Shown here piece after piece: positions 52,459 through 61,583 of a stretch of 64,000 bases of DNA (position 1 is its first letter; every line of letters starts with the position of its first letter). The notes beneath the pieces were generated by a model. That model was given only the letters and a program-made list of their open reading frames with translations. It searched no databases and was not told the origin of the DNA. This DNA is from Desulfovibrio mangrovi (GTDB taxonomy: Bacteria > Desulfobacterota > Desulfovibrionia > Desulfovibrionales > Desulfovibrionaceae), in contig NZ_CP104208.1 of the NCBI RefSeq assembly GCF_026230175.1, positions 3,720,001 through 3,784,000 on the forward strand, in the 5' to 3' direction. The translations under genes and the position numbers were made by a program.

Positions 52459-54606
52459 ATGATTCAAGCAATGAGCAAACATGGAAGGGGGCATTCAAGC
52501 AGCGGTTTGTTTGCTGTCATGCTTACGCTACTGCTTGCAGTTGTAATTCTCGCAGGTGACAATGTATATCGTGTATACAAACGTGAACAGGATATAAGGG
52601 TTTCCCGGGCTCAGGAGCTCGTTAATAACCTGTTGGAACAGACCAACGCTTTTTATGAGCGTTATGACACAACTTTCAGGGCTCTTGCTCTGACTGTGCC
52701 GTTTTCACATCATCAAACTGAACCTGCCAATCATTTGGCTCGGCGACTCCTTGAGGCCAATCCCGAGCTGGTAAATGTAGCTGCCACGGATAAAACCGGA
52801 GTTTTCTTTGCCTCAGCCATTCCTTTCAAGCAATCGGGCGCTTCCATAAGTAACCTTGATTTTTTCAAGCGTATTGCCGCTGGTGCGCCCAAGGTTGTCA
52901 TGAATCCTCATCTGGGCCCCCTCAGCAAGCATCTTGTTACTGGGATGATAGTTCCGTTGCATACGGAAGAAGGAGAGTTTAACGGGGTTATCGGGGCATC
53001 CATCCTTTTCAGCAGTCTGACAAAACAGTGGGACAGGTATATTGCCGGAAAAGATATCTCATTGTTGGTATGGGATCATGCGATGGTCATCAGGCATGGT
53101 TCCGATGACAAGAAAGGGTTGATCGGTGAGCCGCTTGCCGACGACACAACCCTGTCGGCAGTGTTGCCTCTTGATAAACGCCAGGCTCAGTCTGTGCTGT
53201 TTTCGGAATCCGGGAGGCGCTACCGGGCTGTCACAGGTTTTTCAGAGATCAGCAACCTGCAGTTCGCCGTTATACTTGAGCATGATATTCCTCTGATGCA
53301 TGTGTTTGAAAAAACACCATATCTATGGGTTCTGCTGGCGACCATCGGCATGTTGGCAGTATCGTCGGTCGTGGTTTATGTGCGTGAGCGGGATTGGCAA
53401 GCCAATCTGCTGGTCAGTGAGCGTCAGTATCAGAATCTGCTTGACGCCATTCCGGCCACGCTTGTCGGCATCAATGCGGACGGAGTGGTCACTCATTGGA
53501 ACCGGGCTGCAGAGGCGATGACCGGTGTCTCTGCTGTCCGTGCACTTGGAGCTGATGTGCGTTCTCTTATTCTTCGTCCCCAGATGGAACCATTACTGCA
53601 ACAGGTCTTGAATAAGGAGGAAGTTGCCGAGTCTCTCAATGTAAAGGTGATGACGGAGGATGGCATAAGGTACGAAAATATTCGTTGTTATCCTGTTGTG
53701 GCGGGAAAGATGTTCGGTGCTTTGCTTCGAATTGATGATGTGACTGAACAGGTGCGTTTCAATGAAGTAATGATTCAGACGGAAAAGATGATGTCCGTGG
53801 GCGGGCTGGCTGCCGGCATGGCGCATGAAATCAACAACCCGCTTGGCATTATTATGCAGAGCACCCAGAATGTTTTTCGTCGGGTGTCATCTGAGATGAA
53901 GGCGAATCAACAGGTGGCTGAAGAGTTGGGCGTGGATCTCACGTCTGTGGGCCGTTATCTGGAAGCGCGTGGTGTCATGGGTTTCCTCCGGAACATTCGT
54001 GAGGCGACAGGGCGTGGTTCCAAGATCGTCAGCAACATGCTGCAATTCAGCCGCCAGAGCAGCGGGCAGAAGCAGCCTTGCGATATGAACCAGCTGCTTG
54101 ATGGTGCATTGGCGTTGGCTCAGGGTGAATATAGCATGCGCAAGAAGTATGACTTTAAACGAGTTAGAATCATCAAGGACTATGCTGAAAACTTGCCTAA
54201 AGTCGAATGCGCCGCCACGGAAATTGAACAGGTTGTGCTCAATATTTTGAAGAATGCAGCGCAGGCCATGGCAGAGCATTGTGAGAAAGATTGCCAGCCA
54301 GAAATTGGCTTGCAGACTCGGTTGGTTGATGGGGATGTGCGAATTGATATATGGGATAATGGCCCCGGTATGGAGCAAAGTGTTCAAGACAATATCTTCA
54401 AACCATTTTTTTCCACTAAGCCCGTAGGAAGCGGAACAGGACTGGGGCTTTCGGTTTCACATTTCATCATAACACAAAACCATAAAGGGACGTTAGGTGT
54501 GGACTCCGAACTCGGAAAAGGATCTCGTTTCATCATACACCTGCCTCTGGTTGCTGAGAATAACCGGAGCGCAGCCAATGGTATCGGAGTACCTAACGAA
54601 GAGTAG
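52459..54606 (+). CDS. Sensor histidine kinase (Cache-PAS-HisKA-HATPase)
   Basis: A 715-residue membrane kinase. A first membrane segment (about residues 18-38) is followed by an extracytoplasmic Cache-like sensor (about 40-285), a second membrane segment (YLWVLLATIGMLAVSSVVVY), and a PAS domain (about 322-430). The phosphorylated histidine is H456 in GMAHEINNPLGIIMQ. The N box (EQVVLNILKNAAQAM) and G boxes (DNGPGM, GTGLGLSVSHF) are intact, so it should autophosphorylate. No response regulator gene is adjacent. The start has GGGGGA upstream. Ligand unknown; small organic acids or amino acids are common for this sensor type. Confidence 0.9.
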   Translation: MIQAMSKHGRGHSSSGLFAVMLTLLLAVVILAGDNVYRVYKREQDIRVSRAQELVNNLLEQTNAFYERYDTTFRALALTVPFSHHQTEPANHLARRLLEANPELVNVAATDKTGVFFASAIPFKQSGASISNLDFFKRIAAGAPKVVMNPHLGPLSKHLVTGMIVPLHTEEGEFNGVIGASILFSSLTKQWDRYIAGKDISLLVWDHAMVIRHGSDDKKGLIGEPLADDTTLSAVLPLDKRQAQSVLFSESGRRYRAVTGFSEISNLQFAVILEHDIPLMHVFEKTPYLWVLLATIGMLAVSSVVVYVRERDWQANLLVSERQYQNLLDAIPATLVGINADGVVTHWNRAAEAMTGVSAVRALGADVRSLILRPQMEPLLQQVLNKEEVAESLNVKVMTEDGIRYENIRCYPVVAGKMFGALLRIDDVTEQVRFNEVMIQTEKMMSVGGLAAGMAHEINNPLGIIMQSTQNVFRRVSSEMKANQQVAEELGVDLTSVGRYLEARGVMGFLRNIREATGRGSKIVSNMLQFSRQSSGQKQPCDMNQLLDGALALAQGEYSMRKKYDFKRVRIIKDYAENLPKVECAATEIEQVVLNILKNAAQAMAEHCEKDCQPEIGLQTRLVDGDVRIDIWDNGPGMEQSVQDNIFKPFFSTKPVGSGTGLGLSVSHFIITQNHKGTLGVDSELGKGSRFIIHLPLVAENNRSAANGIGVPNEE

Positions 54607-54715
54607 TCTGCGGGGGATCGTAATGTCGTATTCTTTGAAGAATGATGGTTATGACATTCCGGAGTTTAACTATTATTAAAGGGCTAATCTTGGCGAATCA
54701 GTATGGGATTATGCC

Positions 54716-54754
54716 AATAAAAAGTCCCCGTCATATCAGGATGACGGGGACTTC
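54716..54754. terminator. Bidirectional terminator between kinase gene and livF
   Basis: A perfect hairpin AAGTCCCCGTCAT / ATGACGGGGACTT (54722-54753) has a T-rich run on the minus side (TTTTTATTGG) and a weaker one on the plus side. It ends both the kinase and liv transcripts. Confidence 0.85.
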
Positions 54755-54774
54755 TATTTGCAAGCTGTTGGAAT

Positions 54775-55509
54775 CTAGCCGCCCAGATAGGCCTTTTTCA
54801 CTTCGGGGTCGTTGACGAGTTCTTCGGCAGAACCGCTGGCCACGATTTCGCCGGTATCCAGCACATAGCCACGGTGCGCAAGGCTGAGTGCAACCTTTGC
54901 GTTCTGCTCAACCACCACGATGGTCAGGCCGTCTTCCTGATTGATCTGCTTCAGGGTACGGAACATTTCGTACATGAGCAGAGGGGCAAGTCCCATGGAA
55001 GGTTCGTCCAGCAGCAGCACATCGCATTTGGTCATCATGGCGCGGCCTACGGCCAGCATCTGCTGTTCGCCGCCGGAAAGGGATTCGCTGCGCTGGTTCT
55101 TGCGTTCCGCAAGGCGGGGGAAGAGGTCGAAGATGCGCGCAAGGTCGCGCTTAATCTCCGTGTCCGGATCGTTCTTGCGGGCATAGGTGGCCAGCGTCAG
55201 GTTTTCCATGACGGTCAGGTTGCCGAAGATGCGTCGACCTTCCGGCGCAAGCGCAAGATTCAGCTTGGCGACAACGTCATGGGGTTCCACGTTCAGGATG
55301 GATTGTCCCCTGAACTTGATGTCGCCGGACATCACGCGGGGAGCCTCGGGAGGAGGCAGACGCATGATGCTGTTCAGCGTGGTGGATTTGCCCGCACCGT
55401 TGGCACCGATGAGCGTAACGATCTCGCCTTCGTCCACATGGAAGGTCACGCCGTGCAGCGCCTCGATATTTCCATATTTTACGTATAAGTTTTCGATAGA
55501 TAGCAGCAT
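54775..55509 (-). CDS. livF: Branched-chain amino acid ABC transporter ATPase LivF
   Basis: A 244-residue ABC ATPase. Walker A GANGAGKSTTLNS, signature LSGGEQQMLAVGRA and Walker B DVLLLDEPSMGLAPLL are intact. Together with LivG it powers uptake through LivHM. The start overlaps the livG stop codon (ATGA). Last gene of the liv operon. Confidence 0.95.
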   Translation of the reverse strand: MLLSIENLYVKYGNIEALHGVTFHVDEGEIVTLIGANGAGKSTTLNSIMRLPPPEAPRVMSGDIKFRGQSILNVEPHDVVAKLNLALAPEGRRIFGNLTVMENLTLATYARKNDPDTEIKRDLARIFDLFPRLAERKNQRSESLSGGEQQMLAVGRAMMTKCDVLLLDEPSMGLAPLLMYEMFRTLKQINQEDGLTIVVVEQNAKVALSLAHRGYVLDTGEIVASGSAEELVNDPEVKKAYLGG

Positions 55510-56276
55510 CAGATTGTATCGTCTCCAAGGTATGCCTTGATGACCACGGGATTCTCCTGAATCTCTTCCGGGGTACCGTCGGCGATGGTGGAACCGAAAT
55601 CAATGACCTTGATGTGTTCACACAGGGACATGACCACCTTCATCTGGTGTTCAATCATCCAGATGGTGATGTCGAATTCATTGTGAATCCATCGAATCAG
55701 CTTGATCAGCCCCTCCACATCTGCGGAGTTGAGGCCTGCCGCAGGTTCGTCCAGCAACAGCAGTTTGGGTTTGATGGACATGGCGCGCGCAATTTCCACA
55801 CGGCGCTGCATGCCGTAGGGCAGGTTCTTGGGGCGCTCATAGGCATATTCCTTCAGGCTCATCGCCTCGAGCATTTCCCAAGCCGTGCTGTCGATGGACG
55901 CTTCGCTTTTCCGGTACCGCTTGGTGCGCAGAAAGGCATCCCACACGTTGTACCCCATGCGGTAATGCTGGGAGATGCGGATGTTGTCCAGCACGGTCAT
56001 GTCGTGCCAGAGCCGGATGTTCTGGAAGGTGCGTGCAATGCCCATGGAGGTCACCTGATGCGGCTTGAGGCCCGCAGTGGGCTTGCCGTTGAACATGATG
56101 GTGCCTTCCGTGGGCTGGTAGAAGCCTGAGGTCAGGTTGAACACGGTGGTCTTGCCTGCGCCGTTGGGGCCGATGAGGGCGAGCAGTTGTCCTTCCTCAA
56201 TGCTGATATTGAAGTCGGAAACAGCCTGCAGGCCGCCGAAGCGCTGGGTCATGTTGCTTATTTCGAGAAGTGCCAT
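55509..56276 (-). CDS. livG: Branched-chain amino acid ABC transporter ATPase LivG
   Basis: A 255-residue ABC ATPase. Walker A GPNGAGKTTVFNLTSG and Walker B LLLLDEPAAGLNS are clear. The signature motif is degenerate: the expected LSGGxxR reads LPYGMQRRVEIARA, the variant usual for LivG-type subunits. It works with LivF. Starts 14 bases after the livM stop. Confidence 0.95.
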   Translation of the reverse strand: MALLEISNMTQRFGGLQAVSDFNISIEEGQLLALIGPNGAGKTTVFNLTSGFYQPTEGTIMFNGKPTAGLKPHQVTSMGIARTFQNIRLWHDMTVLDNIRISQHYRMGYNVWDAFLRTKRYRKSEASIDSTAWEMLEAMSLKEYAYERPKNLPYGMQRRVEIARAMSIKPKLLLLDEPAAGLNSADVEGLIKLIRWIHNEFDITIWMIEHQMKVVMSLCEHIKVIDFGSTIADGTPEEIQENPVVIKAYLGDDTI

Positions 56277-56290
56277 GATCGTTCCCCTCC

Positions 56291-57367
56291 CTACCTGAAG
56301 CTGTAGAGTTTGCGCAGTTTCGGGAAGAGATCAGGCAGTTCCCTGTTGCCCAGAATGCCTTCGGGCCGGAACTGCATGAGGAAGAACAGGATAAGCGGGA
56401 TGATAACCCATTTCCATACCTGCGAGATTTCATAGCTGTCCGGCAGGATGCCCATGGTGTGCATGAGGCTGTCGATCTCCGGAATGACAAAGCGCAGGGC
56501 TTCGATGAGCATGGTGAAGAGTACGGCGCTGAGCACGGAGCCGCTGAGCGAGCCCATGCCGCCGAGGTAGACCATGACCAAGCATTCCGTGGACTTCATG
56601 ATGTTGAACGACTGCGGGTTAACGTAGCCGTAAACATGGGCGAACAAGCCGCCCGCAAGACCAGCGAGGCCGGAGGAGAGCATGAAGGCCGCGATTTTCA
56701 TCTTGTTGGTATTAACGCTCATGATTTCCGCTGCCACTTCGTCCTGACTGATGGCGATGATGCCCTTGCCGTAGGTGGACGATACGAAGCGACGGATGAT
56801 CCAGATGGAGAAGAGGGTGCCGATGATGATCCAGATCAGCATCCACGGGATGTCAGCCGTGTCGCCCATGGCGTTGATGACGCGTTTCATGCCCTGAAAA
56901 CCGCGGGGGCCGCCGATCACGTCCATGTTCTCAATGGCAGAGATGATCATGTAGTTGGCCGCAATGGTGATGATGGCGAGATAGTCGCCGCGGGTCTTGA
57001 ACGAGGGCAGGGCTACGATCAGGCCGGCAATGGCAGCTACTCCTGCACCGGCAAGGATGACGAAGGGAAAGCCCAGCCAGGCCAGGTCTGGCGGCAGCAG
57101 GGCGGGGCCGAACACCTTGTCCTTGGTGAACAGGGCCACAGAGAGAACAGAGGAGACATAGGCGCCTACGCACATGAATCCACCGTGTCCGCATGAGAAT
57201 TCGCCCATGTAGCCGTTGATGATGTTCAGGCTGGAGGACAGAATGATGTTGATCCCCATGAACATGATGACCGTGAGGATGTACTGGTCAAGAAGGCTGT
57301 ATTGCGCACTACCCACCAAGGCAAGGCAGGAGAGCAACAGCGCGATGGTGAACGTGTGTTTTTGCAT
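56291..57367 (-). CDS. livM: Branched-chain amino acid ABC transporter permease LivM
   Basis: A 358-residue inner-membrane permease with about nine to ten membrane segments. SLNIINGYMGEFSCGHGGFMCVGAY-like sequence near residue 50 and the coupling segment around GKGIIAISQDEVAAEIMSVN are typical of LivM. The start at 57367 has AGGAAC upstream. Confidence 0.94.
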   Translation of the reverse strand: MQKHTFTIALLLSCLALVGSAQYSLLDQYILTVIMFMGINIILSSSLNIINGYMGEFSCGHGGFMCVGAYVSSVLSVALFTKDKVFGPALLPPDLAWLGFPFVILAGAGVAAIAGLIVALPSFKTRGDYLAIITIAANYMIISAIENMDVIGGPRGFQGMKRVINAMGDTADIPWMLIWIIIGTLFSIWIIRRFVSSTYGKGIIAISQDEVAAEIMSVNTNKMKIAAFMLSSGLAGLAGGLFAHVYGYVNPQSFNIMKSTECLVMVYLGGMGSLSGSVLSAVLFTMLIEALRFVIPEIDSLMHTMGILPDSYEISQVWKWVIIPLILFFLMQFRPEGILGNRELPDLFPKLRKLYSFR

Positions 57368-57388
57368 CGGGAGTTCCTGTTTCCTGAG

Positions 57389-58315
57389 TTAGATCTTGGT
57401 GGTCTTGGCAATGCCGAACAGGCCCGTGGGCTTCATCCAGAGGATGACCAGCAGGATGCTGAAGGCAAAGAGGTCGCGGAAGGAAGACGGCAGCACCGAG
57501 GCAACGCCGATTTCGATAAAGGCGAGCAGGAAGCCGCCGATAAAGGCTCCGCGAATGTCGCCGATGCCGCCCACAACCGCTGCGATGAAGGCCTTCCAGC
57601 CGATGAGCGCCCCCATGTACGGTTCAAGGATAGGGTAGGACATGGCGAACAGCATGCCTGCAAGCCCCGCAAAGCCGGAACCGAGAATGAAGGTGAACAC
57701 GATGACCGTGTTCAGCGGAATGCCCATGAGCGGAACTGCGAACTTGTCGAACGATACCGCGCGCATGGCCATGCCAAGCTTTGTCTTGGTCACGATCCAG
57801 TGCAGGAAAAGGAAAACGCCGATGGCTGCGAAAATAACCATCAGCTTGAGGTTCGTGATGGATGCCCCGCCGATGTTGAGAACAACAGTATCAACCATCT
57901 CGGGGAATTTTTTGCGGCTTGCTCCGAGCAGCGCGAGGTTGCCGTTTTCAAGGATGAGACCGCACATGAGTGCCGTGATGACAACGTACAGTCTGTGAGC
58001 ACCTTTTTTGCGCAAGGGGCGGTAAGCCACGCGTTCAAGGGTAACCCCCACGCAGGCCGTCAGCAGCATGGTGAGCGGCACAGCCATGGCGACCAGCATC
58101 CAGCCGGAAGCGAAACCGCTCAGTTCGGCAATGAGCATGGAAGAGACGAAAAATGCGATATAGGCTCCGACCATGAAAATATCACCATGGGCGAAGTTGA
58201 TAAGAAGCAGCACGCCATAAACCAGGGTATATCCAACAGCTATAAGGGCGTAGAAACTGCCCCACTGCAACGAGTTGATGACGTATTGCAGGAAGCCTTG
58301 TAGCAGCGTTTCCAC
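57389..58315 (-). CDS. livH: Branched-chain amino acid ABC transporter permease LivH
   Basis: A 308-residue permease. It begins METLLQGFLQYVINSLQWGS and continues YTLVYGVLLLINFAHGDIFM, the LivH signature. About eight membrane segments are visible. The start codon is GTG at 58315, preceded by GGAGGT. It forms the channel with LivM. Confidence 0.94.
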   Translation of the reverse strand: METLLQGFLQYVINSLQWGSFYALIAVGYTLVYGVLLLINFAHGDIFMVGAYIAFFVSSMLIAELSGFASGWMLVAMAVPLTMLLTACVGVTLERVAYRPLRKKGAHRLYVVITALMCGLILENGNLALLGASRKKFPEMVDTVVLNIGGASITNLKLMVIFAAIGVFLFLHWIVTKTKLGMAMRAVSFDKFAVPLMGIPLNTVIVFTFILGSGFAGLAGMLFAMSYPILEPYMGALIGWKAFIAAVVGGIGDIRGAFIGGFLLAFIEIGVASVLPSSFRDLFAFSILLVILWMKPTGLFGIAKTTKI

Positions 58316-58384
58316 AGGGAGGAGACCTCCTCAACAGCACATTCAGGAACTGTCGTTAAATGGTTGGTGTTGTTGTGGTGTGGT

Positions 58385-58417
58385 GCAAAAAAGGCGGCGG
58401 GGAAAACCCGCCGCCTT
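58385..58417 (-). terminator. Attenuator/terminator between livK and livH
   Basis: A perfect hairpin AAGGCGGCGGG / CCCGCCGCCTT with a five-base loop is followed on the minus strand by TTTTTTGC. It lies just after the livK stop, so most transcripts probably end here and the transporter genes get partial read-through. Confidence 0.85.
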
Positions 58418-58435
58418 GAGTCGTTTAGCGGGTGG

Positions 58436-59596
58436 CTATTGCGGGCAGACTGATTCGGTGAATTCGAACTCACCCTTGGGGCTGATCTTTACGACAACGG
58501 CGCACTTGATGGGGTCGCCCTGTTCGTCAAAGCTCATGGTGCCGGTGATGCCTTCGAACTTCTGAATCTTGGACATGGCTTCGCGGATGGCCTTGCGTTC
58601 CTTGCGGACGTCGGACTCAACCTTACCTGCTTCCTGAATGGCCTGCAGCACCAGACGGGTTGCGTCCCAAGTCAGGGCAGCAACGTCGTCGGGGGTGTAG
58701 CCGTACTTGGCAGAGTAACGGTCGATGAATTCCTTGGTCTTGCCGGTTGCGCCGGCTGCTGCGTAGTGGGTGGAGAAGTACTGACCGGCGCAGTCGTCGC
58801 CGCACAGGGTCATCAGTTCAGCGGAACCCCAGGCGTCGGAACCCATGAAGGGGCCCTTGTAGCCGAGCTGACGGGCCTGCTTAATGATCAGGGCTACCTG
58901 ATTGTAGTTGTCGGGAACAAAGATGAAATCGGGCTTGGCTGCCACGATGGTGGACAGCTGAGCGGAGAAGTCCTGGTCCTTGGTGCCGTGGGATTCGAAA
59001 GCAACCACGGAACCGGCGCCCTTCTTGCCTTCCCAGACCTGCTGGAAGATTTCGGCAAGGCCCTTGGAGTAGTCGTTGGAAACGTCATAAATGACAGCTG
59101 CGGTCTTTGCACCGAAAGTCTTTTCGGCAAAGTTGGCTACCACGGGACCCTGGAAGGGATCGAGGAAGGCAGCGCGGAATACCCAGGGACGGTCCAGGGT
59201 GGTGTCGGGGTTGGTGGACCAGGGGGTCACCATGGGGGTCTGGTTGTCGTCGCAGGTGCCGCCGGCGGGCACAGCCTGCTTGGAAGAGTTGGGGCCGACA
59301 ATGGCTACGACCTGGTCGCGCTCAATGAGCTTGAGAGCAACGTTAACGGCAGATTCAGCCTTGGACTCGTTATCTTCATAGATGAAGTCCAGCATGTACT
59401 TCGTGCCGCCCACATCAAGGCCACCAGCGCCGTTGATGTCTTCCTTGAGCATTTCGGCGGCGAACTTGGAGGCTTCACCTACCTTCGGGATGTCACCGGT
59501 GAGCGGGATGTTGAAGCCGATCTTGATGGTGTCTGCTGCAATGGCCTGAGCAGCGAAAAGCAGCACTAACAGAGCCGTAAAGACGATTTTCCTCAT
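58436..59596 (-). CDS. livK: Branched-chain amino acid ABC transporter substrate-binding protein
   Basis: With the start at 59596 (ATG, GAGGAGG six bases upstream) the protein has 386 residues, including a signal peptide (MRKIVFTALLVLLFAAQAIAA). The mature part begins DTIKIGFNIPLTGDIPKVGE, the Leu/Ile/Val-binding protein opening, and contains VVAIVGPNSSKQAVPAG. It captures leucine, isoleucine, valine or a related ligand in the periplasm; specificity is not certain. Terminator and read-through structure suggest it is made in excess over the permease. A longer start at 59686 is not supported. Confidence 0.93.
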   Translation of the reverse strand: MRKIVFTALLVLLFAAQAIAADTIKIGFNIPLTGDIPKVGEASKFAAEMLKEDINGAGGLDVGGTKYMLDFIYEDNESKAESAVNVALKLIERDQVVAIVGPNSSKQAVPAGGTCDDNQTPMVTPWSTNPDTTLDRPWVFRAAFLDPFQGPVVANFAEKTFGAKTAAVIYDVSNDYSKGLAEIFQQVWEGKKGAGSVVAFESHGTKDQDFSAQLSTIVAAKPDFIFVPDNYNQVALIIKQARQLGYKGPFMGSDAWGSAELMTLCGDDCAGQYFSTHYAAAGATGKTKEFIDRYSAKYGYTPDDVAALTWDATRLVLQAIQEAGKVESDVRKERKAIREAMSKIQKFEGITGTMSFDEQGDPIKCAVVVKISPKGEFEFTESVCPQ

Positions 59597-60112
59597 GGAT
59601 AGCCTCCTCAACATAATGATTTTGCCAAAAAAAGAATGGTTCCCAGTGCGATGTACAGTACCCGAAGCTGTGACTCTTGCAACCACTTTTTGCCTCGTTG
59701 ACTATTTTGTCAAAACACTATAATTTCAGTAAGTTATGTATTTACAAATTTGTAACAAAAAAACTTCATATATTTCAACATAATATGAGTGTCTAAATGG
59801 TCTGCTGTGTTACAAAAAATGGGTTTGACTGTTTATTCAGTGTGTGATGATTTGTCTGAATTTATTGAGTTTTTACAATTTCGTGATGCAAAATAGTTGT
59901 TGACATACCTGTTTGGGGCGTTCTGTGGGTTTCATCACTGTTTGCCGTTACAATTGTGTTTGCCATCAGTATTTTTGAAAATACCGCAGATTTCTACATA
60001 GGCGCATTATAATATGATGGTGCGGCCATAAAATTGTCGGGTTGTGTGATCATTGCACCTTGGGCTACAACTCCCTCGCACCAAAGGAATCGCAAAAGGA
60101 GCGTTTGGGTAG
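59597..60112. other. Long AT-rich divergent region upstream of livK and the racemase-like gene
   Basis: About 515 bases without a gene. It should contain promoters for livK (minus) and for the gene at 60113 (plus). Visible elements are a palindrome TTACAAATTTGTAA (59742-59755), the site at 59698, and a plus-strand TTGACT / TATAAT pair (59698-59724) with a short 15-base spacer. Confidence 0.45.
59698..59713. promoter_or_regulatory. Candidate CRP/FNR-family (HcpR-like) operator
   Basis: TTGACTATTTTGTCAA is an inverted repeat TTGAC-n6-GTCAA. It resembles the TTGACC-n4-GGTCAA pattern reported for HcpR in Desulfovibrio, with one difference in each half. It lies about 100 bases upstream of the livK start. 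Confidence 0.35.
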
Positions 60113-60994
60113 ATGAAGATAGCCTTTGCCAAGCTTAGTCCCGGAGGGAACACGACCATCCTTCTTGATATGCCGGCTCCGGAAGGCCCGGTGCGAGCCA
60201 AATTGGCCAATGAAGTCATGCATCCGCTGCATCTTGGCGGAGAACAGGTCGGCTATATGGATATGGATGGCGGCCCTCTCCCCAGTCTTGAGATGATGGG
60301 GGGAGAGTTCTGCGGCAACGCTGCGCGGTCATTTGCGGCGGTGCTGGTGATGCGGGGACATCCTTCAATTGTCCGGGACGAGACGGAGAACCGTTATTCC
60401 GGACACATCCGCGTATCCGGAGCCAACGGGCCGGTCCCTGTTTCGGTCTCGGCTCGCGAGGTTCCTGCGTCGTTTAGTGCTCATGAGGGGGCAATGCGCA
60501 CAGCCTATGAGGCCTCTGTCCGGGTATTCGTACCGCACGAAGCCGCAGGCTTCCTGCATCGTGTCGAATCCGGCATGGATGTAGTTTCGCTTGAAGGCAT
60601 TACCCATGTGCTGCTGGATGCAGTCCGGCATCCCATGTCTGCCGACTACAGCGAGCAATGTGCCCGTATCCGGGCAGTCTTGGGGCTGGAGCGGGCCGAG
60701 GCTGTTGGTTGCATCTGGTATACCCGTGAAGAATCCGGCTTGCGCATCGACCCTGTTGTCTGGGTGCGTGGGACGCAGTCCACCCACTATGAAACAGGCT
60801 GCGGCTCGGGTTCTGTCGCTTTGGGGCTGCTGGAAACCGTCCGCACGGGAACGGCGTTTTCCGGGCATGTGCTGCAGCCGAGTGGGCAGACCATATGCGC
60901 TTCCATTGAGTATTCTCCTGAAGGCGGCTTCAGGGGGGCATGGATTGGGGGTGAGGTCAGGCTTGTCGCAGAAGGGCAAACTCTGCTGGCCTGA
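60113..60994 (+). CDS. DapF-fold racemase/epimerase of unknown substrate
   Basis: A 293-residue protein with the two-domain diaminopimelate epimerase fold. The two catalytic cysteines are C67 in GGEFCGNAARSFA and C230 in YETGCGSGSVALG. The opening IAFAKLSPGGNTTILLDM corresponds to the DapF start, but the usual GNDF is replaced, so it is probably not a diaminopimelate epimerase. A histidine-racemase-like (CntK) or other amino acid racemase is possible. The start has AAAGGAG upstream. No lysine or metallophore genes are next to it. Confidence 0.7.
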   Translation: MKIAFAKLSPGGNTTILLDMPAPEGPVRAKLANEVMHPLHLGGEQVGYMDMDGGPLPSLEMMGGEFCGNAARSFAAVLVMRGHPSIVRDETENRYSGHIRVSGANGPVPVSVSAREVPASFSAHEGAMRTAYEASVRVFVPHEAAGFLHRVESGMDVVSLEGITHVLLDAVRHPMSADYSEQCARIRAVLGLERAEAVGCIWYTREESGLRIDPVVWVRGTQSTHYETGCGSGSVALGLLETVRTGTAFSGHVLQPSGQTICASIEYSPEGGFRGAWIGGEVRLVAEGQTLLA

Positions 60995-61155
60995 TACGGC
61001 AGTAGTCCCTGAGGGCGTGAACGAACGTGTTGCGCGGGGGCATGCCGGAAGGGCTTGTTGGCGGGGCTTGTCTCCCGGGCCTGATGGGAGTAATGTGCGC
61101 ACGCGGTACTCAGGTACAGATACACTCATCATTAAACCGATCGGACTCTTTTTTC

Positions 61156-61455
61156 ATGGAACTTACTCTTTTGGCTGACCTGTGGGATTATCTCGCAGTG
61201 GAAAAGCATCTCCCCGGCAAGCTGTCTCTCAAGGTTGATCTCGCGATCAGAAATCATCCCAAGGCAGCCGAATTGTCCAAAAGCGGTGTCTCCGGACTGG
61301 CAGCCATCCGCAAGACACGCATGAACATATTTACCCGTACGCTTGTTGTGGAGTACGATACAGCACTTTTGCCTTTTGATCGCCTTGACGCCCTGCTGCG
61401 CTGTACGGATATGGAGCAGATGCGTTCAATGGCAGAACAGATTTCCTTGGCCTGA
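61156..61455 (+). CDS. Small ferredoxin-fold (HMA-like) protein
   Basis: With the ATG at 61156 the protein has 99 residues. The pattern GKLSLKVDLAIRNHPKAAEL, GVSGLAAIRKTRMNIFTRTL and VVEYDTALLPFDRLDALL resembles the beta-alpha-beta repeat of heavy-metal-associated domains, in which a conserved VEYD strand precedes the last helix. The metal-binding CxxC is absent; one cysteine (C86) lies late. Function unknown. The ribosome binding site is weak, and an upstream in-frame start at 61027 would add an unlikely 43 residues. Confidence 0.6.
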   Translation: MELTLLADLWDYLAVEKHLPGKLSLKVDLAIRNHPKAAELSKSGVSGLAAIRKTRMNIFTRTLVVEYDTALLPFDRLDALLRCTDMEQMRSMAEQISLA

Positions 61456-61583
61456 TGCGCATTGAACGCAGCTGTTAGAAAAAATATACTGTACAGCAGC
61501 CCCCATCGCCTTGTTATGGTCCCATAATGCAATTGATACGCTAAGCCATCCGGTGCCGGTAACTGGAACGTACAGGAGGAGCC

